NCBI RefSeq assembly: GCF_003704105.1
Contig: NZ_QUOQ01000005.1
Coordinates: 124,001-188,000, forward strand
Origin: Brevundimonas lutea
GTDB lineage: Bacteria; Pseudomonadota; Alphaproteobacteria; Caulobacterales; Caulobacteraceae
Direction: 5' to 3'
Length of the DNA: 64,000 nucleotides
Both the position numbers and the translations under genes were made by a program. The notes below the pieces were generated by a model, which saw only the letters and a list, made by a program, of their open reading frames with translations, made no database searches and had not been told where the DNA came from. Shown here piece by piece: positions 54,300 through 64,000 of this stretch (within the stretch, counting starts at the first letter, position 1; each line of letters opens with the position of its first letter).

Positions 54300-55246
54300 G
54301 ACGGCGGCTGGGGCTCGTCCAGCAGGCCGGGCTCGGGCGGCACCACGGCGCGGGCGGCGCGGCGGGCCTTCAGCGCGCCCCAGGCGAAGACCAGGGCGCC
54401 GGCCCAGATGAAGCCAAAGCTGATTCCGCGCAGCCAGCCGAATGGCTCGCCCTGAAGCACGCCGATCACGAACACCATGGTCGGGGCCAGGAACTGCAGA
54501 AAGCCCATGGTCGAATAGGGCATGCGCCGCGCCGCCCAGGCAAACAGGGCCATGGGCACAACGGTGATCGGCCCGGCCGCCATGAGCCAGAACATCATCT
54601 CAGGGCTGGCCGAGAAATGCCCCGCGCCCCGGCTCTCGATGAACAGGATCCAGGCGAGGCCCGGACCGGCCAGCAGCAGGCATTCCAGGAACAGGCCCGG
54701 CTGCGCCTCGACCTCCACGCGCTTTCTGATGATGCCGTAGGCGCAGAAGGAAAAGGCCAGGAACAGGGAAATCCACGGCAGGTGGCCGAGCGCCACGGCT
54801 TGCAACACCACGCCCATGCCGGCCAAGCCGATGGCGATCAGGCCCAGGCGGCTCAGCCGCTCTTTGAACAGCCAGGCGCCGGCCGCCATGTTGAGCAGGG
54901 GATTGAGGTAGTAGCCGAGGCTGGCGTCCAGGGTCCGACCGCTGTTCACCGCGATCACATAGGTGGTCCAGTTGGCCGCGATCAGCAGGGTGGAGACGAC
55001 GATCCAGCCCATCACCCGGCGATTGGCGAAGGCGGCCCGCACCTGACCCCACTGGCGCAGAAGGAGCACCAGGGCCAGAGCCCACAGCACCGCCCACGCC
55101 GTGCGATGCGCCATGATCTCCCAGGCGTCGGCGCCCAGCCGGTCCATCTGCTGGAACACCAGCGGGATGACGCCCCAGATGGCGTAGCACCCCACGCCTG
55201 CGATCAGGGCCGCGCGCGCGTCGCTGGCGGCGGGAGTGGGGGTCAT
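54284..55246 (-). CDS. rarD: EamA-family transporter RarD
   Basis: The 320-residue protein has ten hydrophobic helices of the drug/metabolite transporter type and RarD features: AGVGCYAIWGVIPLVFQQMD at the start, WTTYVIAVNSGRTLDASLGY then YLNPLLNMAAGAWLFKERLS, and QFLAPTMVFVIGVLQGEPFG. Substrate unknown. It lies 13 bases before asd in the minus-strand order asd-rarD and overlaps GH30 at the 3' end. Confidence 0.9.
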   Translation of the reverse strand: MTPTPAASDARAALIAGVGCYAIWGVIPLVFQQMDRLGADAWEIMAHRTAWAVLWALALVLLLRQWGQVRAAFANRRVMGWIVVSTLLIAANWTTYVIAVNSGRTLDASLGYYLNPLLNMAAGAWLFKERLSRLGLIAIGLAGMGVVLQAVALGHLPWISLFLAFSFCAYGIIRKRVEVEAQPGLFLECLLLAGPGLAWILFIESRGAGHFSASPEMMFWLMAAGPITVVPMALFAWAARRMPYSTMGFLQFLAPTMVFVIGVLQGEPFGWLRGISFGFIWAGALVFAWGALKARRAARAVVPPEPGLLDEPQPPSQRQT

Positions 55247-55259
55247 GGTGCGGCTCGGC

Positions 55260-56306
55260 TCAGACGGTCAGGCTGCGATAGCCGCTTTTGGGCTGAATCA
55301 CGCCCTGTTCGTCCAGCAGTTGGGCGATCTGCACGGCGTTCAGGGCCGCGCCTTTACGCAGGTTGTCGGACACGATCCAAAGGTTCAGGCCGTTCTCGAC
55401 CGTGGGGTCGTTCCGGATGCGAGACACATAGACGGCGTGCTCGCCGGCGGCGTCGACCGGGGTGACGTAGCCGTCGGCTTCATGCTTGTCGACGACCAGC
55501 ACGCCCGGCGCCTCGCGCAGGATTTCGCGGGCGTCTTCGGCGTCCAGCGGGCTTTCGAACTCCAGGTTGACCGCCTCGGAATGGCCGACGAAGACCGGCA
55601 CGCGCACGCAGGTCACGGTCAGCTTGATCGACGGGTCCAGGATCTTGTGGGTCTCGTCCCACATCTTGGCTTCCTCGTCGGTGTAGCCGTCGTCGCGGAA
55701 GGCGCCGATCATCGGGATGGCGTTGAAGGCGATCTGTTTCGGGAACACCTTGGGCGTGGCGTCGCCCAGGCCGTAGATGGCCTTGGTCTGATTCCACAGC
55801 TCGTCCATGCCCTGTTTGCCGGCGCCCGACACCGACTGATAGGTCGAAACCACCGCCCGGGTGATGCGCGCCGCGTCATGCAGGGGCTTCAGCGCCACCA
55901 CCAGCTGCGCCGTCGAGCAGTTGGGATTGGCGATGATGTTCTTCTTTCTGGCCAGCTTGATCGCGTCTGGGTTCACCTCGGGCACGATCAGCGGCACGTC
56001 CGGATCGCGGCGGAAGGCCGAGGAGTTGTCGATCACGATCGGTCCCGCCTTGCCGATCTTCTCGGACCAGGCGCGCGACACGTCGCCGCCGGCCGACATC
56101 AGCACGATGTCCACCTGGGAGAAGTCGAACCGTTCTATATCCTGACACTTCAGCGTCTTGTCGCCGAAGGCGATCTCGGTCCCCTGCGACTTGCGCGAGG
56201 CGATGGCGTGCATCTCGGAGACCGGAAAGTTCAGCTCCTCCAGGATGTTGAGCATCTCCTGGCCGACGCTTCCGGTGGCGCCCACGACGGCGACGGAATA
56301 GCTCAT
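55260..56306 (-). CDS. asd: Aspartate-semialdehyde dehydrogenase
   Basis: The 348-residue enzyme makes aspartate semialdehyde for lysine/DAP, threonine and methionine. It has the Rossmann loop VAVVGATGSVGQEMLNIL, the catalytic Cys130 in ANPNCSTAQLVVAL, QSVSGAGKQGMDEL and the substrate region RVPVFVGHSEAVNLEF. ATG 56306 follows AAGGAC. The frame upstream to 56696 has no homology. Repeat copy C lies in its leader on the opposite strand. Confidence 0.96.
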   Translation of the reverse strand: MSYSVAVVGATGSVGQEMLNILEELNFPVSEMHAIASRKSQGTEIAFGDKTLKCQDIERFDFSQVDIVLMSAGGDVSRAWSEKIGKAGPIVIDNSSAFRRDPDVPLIVPEVNPDAIKLARKKNIIANPNCSTAQLVVALKPLHDAARITRAVVSTYQSVSGAGKQGMDELWNQTKAIYGLGDATPKVFPKQIAFNAIPMIGAFRDDGYTDEEAKMWDETHKILDPSIKLTVTCVRVPVFVGHSEAVNLEFESPLDAEDAREILREAPGVLVVDKHEADGYVTPVDAAGEHAVYVSRIRNDPTVENGLNLWIVSDNLRKGAALNAVQIAQLLDEQGVIQPKSGYRSLTV

Positions 56307-56325
56307 CTTGGTGTGTCCTTCGGAC

Positions 56326-56365
56326 GCGCTATCGCTCGCCTCGCGGAGGCTCGCTGCTTGAGCGC
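56326..56365 (+). repeat. 40-nt hairpin repeat, copy C
   Basis: The outer stem is GCGCT/AGCGC, the inner stem GCCTC/GAGGC around GCG, then TCGCTGCTTG: same length, outer stem and 3' segment as copy A but with a different, fully paired inner stem. It lies between the divergent asd and zapE genes, 20 bases from the asd start. Confidence 0.8.
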
Positions 56366-56470
56366 TTAGAGTGTGATTGGGGTCGGCGTTCGCCGTGGCT
56401 CCGACATAGGCCCTTCGACCCGATACGCAAGCCGACTTTCGCGCGACCGCCGGGCTCGCTAAGCGGGGGC

Positions 56471-58653
<2,183 letters not shown>

Positions 58654-58716
58654 CTAGTGCGATGCGAAAGGGTTGGCGCGCGTCTAGACCCGACCGCCCG
58701 CCATCGCAAGTCGCGC

Positions 58717-59508
58717 TTACTCTTCGGGCGACGTCTCGCGCGGGGCGGCGCTCATGCCGGGGTCGTAGAGGCCGGTCGCCATGCGGGCGAGAAAACCCGC
58801 CGGTCGCGTGCGTGGGCCAAACCGGGCGCAGGGGTCTGGATCGGCGATCTCCCTGACCTCACGACCTTCGGGGGCGAAGGCGTCACCGACAGCGTCGCCC
58901 AGCGGCTCGGCCAGCTGCAACGCGTCCCCAAGGCGCGACAGGGAAGGCGTGTCGAAGCCCACGACCTTGGCGTTGCGCGCCCAGGTGATGGCGGCCGCCT
59001 GCCGACCGTCGGGGACCAGCACCAACTCGCCTTCGGCCGCCAACCCGCCTGTCGAACCGGGCGCGCGCACGCCGATCGGACCCGGGATGAACCAGTTGGC
59101 CACCGCCGACAGGCCTGAACCCGCCGGATTGGTCAGGCTGAGACCCGTCACCGCCATCCGCACCGTGGCCTGAGCTCCCGATTGGCCGGGCTCCAGGACG
59201 GTGAAGCGCTCGCTGAGTTCGTAGCAGACCTGCCGATCGACCTCGGCCAGGACCCATCCGGCTTCCTCGGCGCTCAGGCCCGCTTCGGCCCCGCCGACAA
59301 ACACGGCCGGTTCCAGCGCCAGCCGCTCGACATTGGCCAAGGTCGCCTCGTCGCGGTTCTGGCGGATGGAGGCCAGGGTCGCGGGTTCGGGCGTCAGAGC
59401 GGAATAGTTCGATAGAAAGCCCGACTGCGCCGCGGGCGGCGTGGCGCAGGCGCCCAAGGCGGCGAGGACGGCGCCGAGGGCGGCGACGGTGGGTATGCGA
59501 AACGACAT
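58717..59508 (-). CDS. DUF3313-family lipoprotein
   Basis: The 263-residue protein has a lipoprotein signal (VAALGAVLAALGAC, lipobox LGAC) and the DUF3313 pattern: SGFLSNYSALTPEP near the mature start, then a domain with VDRQVCYELSERFTVLEPGQ and TGLSLTNPAGSGLSAVANWF. The family is of unknown function and found in outer-membrane fractions. ATG 59508 begins the signal peptide. It ends 150 bases upstream of mdh on the same strand. Confidence 0.82.
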   Translation of the reverse strand: MSFRIPTVAALGAVLAALGACATPPAAQSGFLSNYSALTPEPATLASIRQNRDEATLANVERLALEPAVFVGGAEAGLSAEEAGWVLAEVDRQVCYELSERFTVLEPGQSGAQATVRMAVTGLSLTNPAGSGLSAVANWFIPGPIGVRAPGSTGGLAAEGELVLVPDGRQAAAITWARNAKVVGFDTPSLSRLGDALQLAEPLGDAVGDAFAPEGREVREIADPDPCARFGPRTRPAGFLARMATGLYDPGMSAAPRETSPEE

Positions 59509-59654
59509 GATCGATCCTGATGCGGAAGCCTCGGGGAAGGCCCGTTCGGCCCGAACGCGCGGCCCCACCGGAGGTTCAGGTGTCCCATCCGCCGAAAGTT
59601 CGTCGTCAGCCGCGATTTCCCGCGCTACCGTCATGGTTCGTCCCTGGAGCGCCG

Positions 59655-61043
59655 ATGACCCACCGCCGACTGCCGACACTGATCGCGACCCTGGCGGCCC
59701 TGGCGGCCGCGTCTCCAACCTTGGCCCAGATTCCCACCGACGCCTCGCGTGGCGTCCTCAGCTTCGCGGATAATCTGGAGAACGCCCTGCCCGCCGTGGT
59801 GTCCGTGGCGACCCTCGGTCGATCAGCAGGCCCCAGTTCGGATGAGACCGAAGCCCGCGAGATCACCGGCGGCTCGGGCGTCATCATCGACGCGGCGCGG
59901 GGGATCATCGTCACCAACCATCATGTCGTCGATCGCGGCCAGAGTTTCCGCGTCGATCTGCCCGATGGCCGTTCGCTGGATGCGAAACTGCTGGGCGCCG
60001 ATAAGGCGACCGACCTGGCCGTGCTGCAGATCGAGGCGTCCGGCCTGAACCAGGTCCCGGTGGTCGATTCCGACACCCTGAAGACCGGCGATATCGCCTT
60101 CGCCGTCGGCTATCCGCTGGGCCTGGACCAGACCGTGACCATGGGTGTCATCTCGGGCCTCGGCCGCTCCGGTCTGGGTGATGCGGTCGAGGACTATATC
60201 CAGACCGACGCGGCGGTGAATTCGGGTAACTCCGGCGGGCCGCTGCTGGACAGCCGGGGTCGGCTGATCGGCATCAACACCTCGATCCTGTCGGGCGGAT
60301 TCGGCGGCGGCAATGACGGCATCGCCTTCGCCGTGCCGACCAACATAATGGCTGTGGTGGTGGCCCAGCTGCGCGACACCGGCGCGGTGGTGCGCGGCCG
60401 CACCGGCGTCACCGTAGCATCCCTCAATCCGGCCAGAGCCAAGACCCTGGACCTCGCCCTGGCGCGCGGCGCCGTGGTCGAGGACGTGCAGCCGGGCTCG
60501 TCAGGCGAGCGCGCGGGGCTTCGGCGCGGCGATGTCCTGACCCGTGTCCGCAACCGGCCGGTGGCCAACGCCGGGTCGTTCCTCGCGGCTGTCGGCGTCG
60601 CCTCGCCGGGCGACAGCCTGCCGCTGGTCTATCTGCGGCAAGGTGAGGAGCGGCGCGGGACGCTTGCGATCGAGCCCCAGACCATGCCGACCGTGATGCT
60701 GGGCCGCGAGGCGCTGCTGGCCTGGGGCGCGCGGCTGCGGGTGGGCGAGGATGGCACCGTGACCGTCGCCTCGGTGGCGGGCGGATCGAACGCGGCCACG
60801 GCGGGGCTGACGGCCGGCGATGTGATCCGCGCGGTCAACGGCCGGGCTCCCGGCGATCTCGCCACTGTGGCGGCTACGCTCGGCGACGGCGCGGCCGGAG
60901 CGGAAATCGAGGTGTTGCGGGGAGAGGCGATCGAAACCCTCGCCATCGCCGGCGGCGCACCCGAAGCGGCGCCCGATCCGGCCGGCGCCCGATCGGCGCC
61001 GCCCCCGCCCGAACCTGCGCCGGACAGCAAAACGCCCGCCTGA
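59655..61043 (+). CDS. HtrA/DegP-like periplasmic serine protease with two PDZ domains (first of two)
   Basis: The 462-residue protease has a signal peptide (LPTLIATLAALAAASPTLAQ). The trypsin-like triad is His90 (VTNHHVVD), Asp120 (KATDLAVLQ) and Ser193 (NSGNSGGPLLD). Two PDZ domains follow (about 280-365 and 375-440), then a Pro-rich tail. It cleaves or refolds misfolded periplasmic proteins. ATG 59655 begins the signal peptide; the frame from 59520 has no homology. A hairpin overlaps the stop codon. Confidence 0.92.
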   Translation: MTHRRLPTLIATLAALAAASPTLAQIPTDASRGVLSFADNLENALPAVVSVATLGRSAGPSSDETEAREITGGSGVIIDAARGIIVTNHHVVDRGQSFRVDLPDGRSLDAKLLGADKATDLAVLQIEASGLNQVPVVDSDTLKTGDIAFAVGYPLGLDQTVTMGVISGLGRSGLGDAVEDYIQTDAAVNSGNSGGPLLDSRGRLIGINTSILSGGFGGGNDGIAFAVPTNIMAVVVAQLRDTGAVVRGRTGVTVASLNPARAKTLDLALARGAVVEDVQPGSSGERAGLRRGDVLTRVRNRPVANAGSFLAAVGVASPGDSLPLVYLRQGEERRGTLAIEPQTMPTVMLGREALLAWGARLRVGEDGTVTVASVAGGSNAATAGLTAGDVIRAVNGRAPGDLATVAATLGDGAAGAEIEVLRGEAIETLAIAGGAPEAAPDPAGARSAPPPPEPAPDSKTPA

Positions 61044-61074
61044 CCAGGGAGGGGGAGGGAGGGTCAGGCGGGCG
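61033..61074 (+). terminator. Strong hairpin with G-quadruplex-type loop at the end of the htrA gene
   Basis: A 13-bp perfect stem CGCCCGCCTGACC/GGTCAGGCGGGCG includes the TGA stop (61041-61043) in its left arm. The loop carries GGGAGGGGGAGGGAGGG (61047-61063), which meets the G3-N1 quadruplex pattern. Only CTTC follows, so it is not a standard T-run terminator. The rest of the gap to 61311 has further G-runs (61122-61136) and two GANTC sites at 61234 and 61253, and no gene. Confidence 0.6.
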
Positions 61075-61311
61075 CTTCACTTGGGAGGGGATCGTCGACT
61101 GGCCGGAAACCTCAAAGCCACGGGGGGCTGGGGGGGCTGTTCAGGATCCGGGACCTCAAGCTTCCCGGCCGGTCGACACTGGCCTTGTCGATCGCCATGC
61201 GGGCGGCGAAAGGACCGAAACGCGGCCTTTTCGTGACTCAGGCGAATTCCTTGAATCGTCCCCACCACGGCGGCGCTGGCCTTTTCGCTCCCGGCGCCTA
61301 ACTCTCCTCGC

Positions 61312-61656
61312 ATGAGCCTTGAAAATCCTGAGTCGCAGGGACGGTCAGGCCCCCAGGGGCCGGTGTTCTTCGACCGGCGCGAATTGGACCCTATCCTCAG
61401 GGTGTATGGGCGGATGGTGGCTTCAGGCGAATGGCGCGACTATTCGATCCTGGGCCATGCCGACTGGGCCGAGTTCGCCGTCTTCCGCCGTCACGGCGAC
61501 GCCCCCGCCTATCGTATCGAGAAGCGCCCGGCCCTGGCCAACCGTCAGGGCGCCTGGGCCGTGATCGGACCGGCGGGCCAGATCCTCAAGCGCGGCCGCG
61601 ACCTGGCCCAGGTGCTGCGCGTGTTCGAAGGCCGCCGCTTCAGCGTGGTCGAGTGA
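61312..61656 (+). CDS. DUF2794-family protein
   Basis: The 114-residue protein matches the DUF2794 family: FFDRRELDPILRVYGRMVAS, GEWRDYSILGHADWAEFAVF, RIEKRPALANRQGAWAVIGP and LAQVLRVFEGRRFSVVE. The family is widespread in alphaproteobacteria and its function is unknown. Two GANTC sites lie 55-78 bases upstream, so CcrM/GcrA control is possible. It stands alone between two protease genes. Confidence 0.88.
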   Translation: MSLENPESQGRSGPQGPVFFDRRELDPILRVYGRMVASGEWRDYSILGHADWAEFAVFRRHGDAPAYRIEKRPALANRQGAWAVIGPAGQILKRGRDLAQVLRVFEGRRFSVVE

Positions 61657-61842
61657 CGCACGCGACGACGCGCCTCATCCGATGGCGCCGTTCGGCCGCA
61701 ACCTCGCCGCATCCCGGGCGCTGACCTTTCCGAAGCTTAAGTTGCGCGGCTTGGCTTCCCCCGCCATGCCTCTATATCTCGACGCGGACCCGTTCAGCCC
61801 GACATCTCGGGACGCCACGGTCCGGACTGATCAAGGATGACC

Positions 61843-63420
61843 ATGCTGAAGCGTAAGGAGTTCATGCTCGGGGCCGTCGTCGGCCTGGGCTTCGCGGCCG
61901 CCGCCACCGCCGGCGGCGTCATCGAGTGGCCGGGCGCCGTCGCCCAGGATCGCCCCGCCGCCCGCGCGGGACAGCTGATCCCCACCTCCGGCGCGGCCGG
62001 CATGGCCTTCGCCCCGCCGCCCGGCGCCCCGCTCAGCTTCGCCGACATCTTCGACCAGGTCGCGCCTGCCGTGGTGCAGATCGACGTCAAGACGCGCACG
62101 CCCCGCTCGCAGCTGCCGGGCGGTGGCATGGGCGGGCTGGAGCGCCTGCTGCCCTTCCCCTTCAACCAGCTGCCGCAGCAGGCTCCGCAGGGCGAGGACG
62201 GCGAGGACGAGGGCATAGAGGGCGCGGGCTCCGGCTCCGGCTTCTTCATCTCTGCCGACGGCTACATCGTCACCAACAACCATGTGGTCCAGAACGCCGA
62301 GGAGATCACGGTCAAGCTGACCGACGAGCGCGAATTCACCGCCACGATCGTCGGTCGCGACGAAGGGACCGACCTTGCCGTGCTCAAGGTCGAGGGCGGC
62401 AGCTTCCCCTTCGTCAGCTTCGAGGAATCGGCCGAGCCGCGCGTCGGCGACTGGGTGGTGGCCGTAGGCAACCCCTTCTCGCTGGGCGGCACCGCCACGG
62501 CCGGCATCGTGTCGGCCAAATCGCGCGACATCGATCCACAAGGCTACAACGACTACATCCAGATCGACGCGGCCATCAATCGGGGCAACTCGGGCGGTCC
62601 AACCTTCGACATCTACGGACGGGTGATCGGCGTTAACACCGCGATCTTTTCGCCGACAGGCGGCTCCGTCGGCATCGGCTTCGCCATTCCCGCCTCCGTG
62701 GCGAAGCAGGTGACTGATACCCTTATGCGCGGCGGTTCGATCGAGCGTGGCTATCTGGGGGTGTCGATCGGCAACCTGCTGCCCGACTACAAGGAAGCCT
62801 TGGGCCTCGACGCCGATTTCGAGGGCGCCTTCATCAACAGCGTGACACCGGGCGGACCCGCGGACCGCGCGGGTGTGCAGGCCGGCGACGTGGTTGTGTC
62901 GGTCAACGGCGAGTCGGTGGAAAGTTCGACGGAGGTGACACGGCTGGTCGGCCGCGCCCGCGAGGGCGAGACCATCCGTATTGAGATCTTGCGCGACAAC
63001 CGTCGCCAGACGATCAATGTCACCTCCGGCAAGCGGCCCTCGACGGAAGAGCTGAACCGTCTGAACAGTGGTCTGGACGGCGCTGAAACGCCGAACGCGC
63101 CGGGCGCCGCGACGGGGACCGAGGTCGCCGGCCTGCGGGTCACGCCGATCACGCCGGCCCTGCGCGAGCGCTATTCCATCCCAGCCGGTGTCAACGGCAT
63201 CGTGGTGACTGGCACGGCCACGGGCGGCGACGTGCGCTTCGCCAATACGCCGGGCGTGGTGATCCTTCGCGCCGGCACGGCCGCCGTGTCGTCGGTGGCG
63301 GACTTGCAGGCCGCCGTCGCCGCGGCCCGGCAGGCCGGACGCGACAGTGTCTTCCTGCTGGTGCGACTGCCGAACGGCCAGAACAGCCCGGTGGTGCTGG
63401 AGCTGCCCGACGCGGAGTAA
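61843..63420 (+). CDS. DegP/Do-family periplasmic serine protease with two PDZ domains (second of two)
   Basis: The 525-residue protease has an N-terminal hydrophobic segment (EFMLGAVVGLGFAAAATAGG), the triad His147 (TNNHVVQ), Asp177 (GTDLAVLK) and Ser250 (RGNSGGP), and two PDZ domains (from about 285 and 430). A Gly/Gln/acidic insert (LPQQAPQGEDGEDEGIEG) lies before the protease core, as the LA loop in DegP. AAGGA abuts ATG 61837, so ATG 61843 with a five-base spacer is preferred. It precedes a response regulator gene. Confidence 0.93.
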   Translation: MLKRKEFMLGAVVGLGFAAAATAGGVIEWPGAVAQDRPAARAGQLIPTSGAAGMAFAPPPGAPLSFADIFDQVAPAVVQIDVKTRTPRSQLPGGGMGGLERLLPFPFNQLPQQAPQGEDGEDEGIEGAGSGSGFFISADGYIVTNNHVVQNAEEITVKLTDEREFTATIVGRDEGTDLAVLKVEGGSFPFVSFEESAEPRVGDWVVAVGNPFSLGGTATAGIVSAKSRDIDPQGYNDYIQIDAAINRGNSGGPTFDIYGRVIGVNTAIFSPTGGSVGIGFAIPASVAKQVTDTLMRGGSIERGYLGVSIGNLLPDYKEALGLDADFEGAFINSVTPGGPADRAGVQAGDVVVSVNGESVESSTEVTRLVGRAREGETIRIEILRDNRRQTINVTSGKRPSTEELNRLNSGLDGAETPNAPGAATGTEVAGLRVTPITPALRERYSIPAGVNGIVVTGTATGGDVRFANTPGVVILRAGTAAVSSVADLQAAVAAARQAGRDSVFLLVRLPNGQNSPVVLELPDAE

Positions 63421-63432
63421 TGGACTGACCGG

Positions 63433-63470
63433 ATCGCCGCCGATGCGCTAACATCGGCGGCGATTCACTT
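63433..63470 (+). terminator. Intrinsic terminator after the second protease gene
   Basis: A 13-bp perfect stem ATCGCCGCCGATG/CATCGGCGGCGAT (loop CGCTAA) is followed by TCACTTTTC. It separates the protease from the response regulator that starts 16 bases later, so read-through is probably partial. Confidence 0.75.
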
Positions 63471-63485
63471 TTCGGGGGCTGATCG

Positions 63486-64000
63486 ATGCGCATTCTGGTG
63501 GTTGAGGACGACGCCGACGCCGCCGGCGCCATGGTCCGTGGGCTGAACGAAGCCGGCAATGAGGTGGTCCATGCGCCCGACGGCGCCTATGGGCTGATCG
63601 AGGCCCAGAAGGGCGGCTTCGATGTGCTGATCGTCGACCGCATGATGCCGCGACTGGACGGCGTCGGCATGGTTGAGACCCTGCGCGGCATGGGCGACCA
63701 GACGCCGGTGCTGTTTCTGTCGGCCCTGGGCGAGGTTGAGGACCGGGTCACGGGCCTCAAGGCCGGCGCCGACGACTATCTGGTCAAGCCCTACGCCTTC
63801 GCCGAACTGATCGCCCGGGTCGACGCCCTGGCGCGGCGGCGCGAGACGGGCGGGGTGCAGACGGTGCTCAAGGTCGGCGACCTGGAGATGAACCTGATCG
63901 CCCGAACGGTGCACCGGGGCGAGACCGAGATCGACCTGCAGCCGCGCGAATTCCAGCTGCTGGAGTTCCTGATGCGCCACGCCGGCCAGTCGGTGACCCG
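63486..64000 (+). CDS. OmpR-family response regulator, 3' end outside window
   Basis: The first 171 residues are visible. The receiver domain starts MRILVVEDDADAAGAMV, with phospho-acceptor Asp in VLIVDRMMPRLDG, Ser/Ala in LFLSALGEVEDRV and Lys in DDYLVKPYAFAEL. After a linker the winged-helix domain begins (LEMNLIARTVHRGETEIDLQ, PREFQLLEFLMRHAGQSVTR) and runs off the window. A sensor kinase gene would be expected downstream. Its place behind a DegP-type protease suggests, but does not prove, an envelope-stress link. Confidence 0.9.
   Translation, partial: MRILVVEDDADAAGAMVRGLNEAGNEVVHAPDGAYGLIEAQKGGFDVLIVDRMMPRLDGVGMVETLRGMGDQTPVLFLSALGEVEDRVTGLKAGADDYLVKPYAFAELIARVDALARRRETGGVQTVLKVGDLEMNLIARTVHRGETEIDLQPREFQLLEFLMRHAGQSVT

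Noticed and set aside
53852..55465. 537-codon open frame across the end of GH30 and rarD
   Set aside because: It is out of frame with GH30 and antisense to rarD; the sequence is Gly/Arg/Gln/His-rich filler.

Overview
The window is GC-rich alphaproteobacterial chromosome and almost certainly comes from the Caulobacteraceae. Markers for this are gcrA, the CtrA inhibitor sciP, a PhyR–NepR–EcfG general stress locus, the fliK-flgD-flgE-sciP and flgK-flgL flagellar blocks, clusters of GANTC (CcrM) sites and a CC0125/CC1285-type lipoprotein. A UDP-sulfoquinovose synthase gene makes Brevundimonas my best guess at genus; this is inference. I see no rRNA, tRNA, CRISPR array, prophage or insertion sequence. 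Most of the window is core chromosome with tight gene packing and many 4-base start/stop overlaps.

Layout. 1-5 kb: tail of a zinc phospholipase/P1-nuclease-like gene, a TPR sulfotransferase, a PAP2 phosphatase, and nrdA behind an NrdR operator pair. 4.8-5.2 kb: an intergenic stretch with a 40-nt hairpin repeat and a probable small RNA. 5-12 kb: an ABC-2 permease, gcrA with a GANTC-rich promoter, then recF-SRAP-COQ9, rpsU (apparently starting at CTG) and hisS. 13-17 kb: the general stress response (phyR divergent from nepR-ecfG-phyK) and an entericidin, with three exact GGAAC-N16-CGTT promoters. 17-26 kb: metabolism, htpX, the SDHAF4-like factor, ftsY-yciB, oxidoreductases and CIRCE-controlled groESL. 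27-31.5 kb: envelope precursors (galU, sqdB, kdsB) and a membrane cytochrome c. 31.6-39.5 kb: sciP and two divergent flagellar operons, each with a sigma-54 promoter. 39.6-50 kb: obgE-proB-proA, xthA, lolA, mutY/dciA, secB, Tim44-like and mltA. 50-54 kb: an exosortase H pair and a LacI-type regulator with its GH30 glycosidase. 54-64 kb: rarD, asd, zapE, mdh, two HtrA-type proteases and the start of an OmpR-type response regulator.

How the parts work together. GcrA and SciP are cell-cycle regulators. SciP lies directly downstream of the hook operon, and FliK/FlgD/FlgE/FlgK/FlgL build the hook and the hook-filament junction. PhyK would phosphorylate PhyR, which then pulls NepR off EcfG; EcfG sites precede its own operon, phyR and the entericidin. 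GalU supplies UDP-glucose, which SqdB converts to UDP-sulfoquinovose for sulfolipid. SecB, FtsY, YciB, LolA, Tim44-like, MltA, HtpX and the two HtrA proteases serve envelope transport and quality control.

The least explained signals are: a family of 40-nt hairpin elements whose stems change in a compensating way; a structured RNA with two mutually exclusive pairings near 5.0-5.14 kb; two genes that seem to start at CTG; alternative hairpins in the mdh leader; a G-quadruplex-type loop on a hairpin at the end of an htrA gene; and a shared TATATA box in the 20-bp gap between the divergent mutY and dciA.
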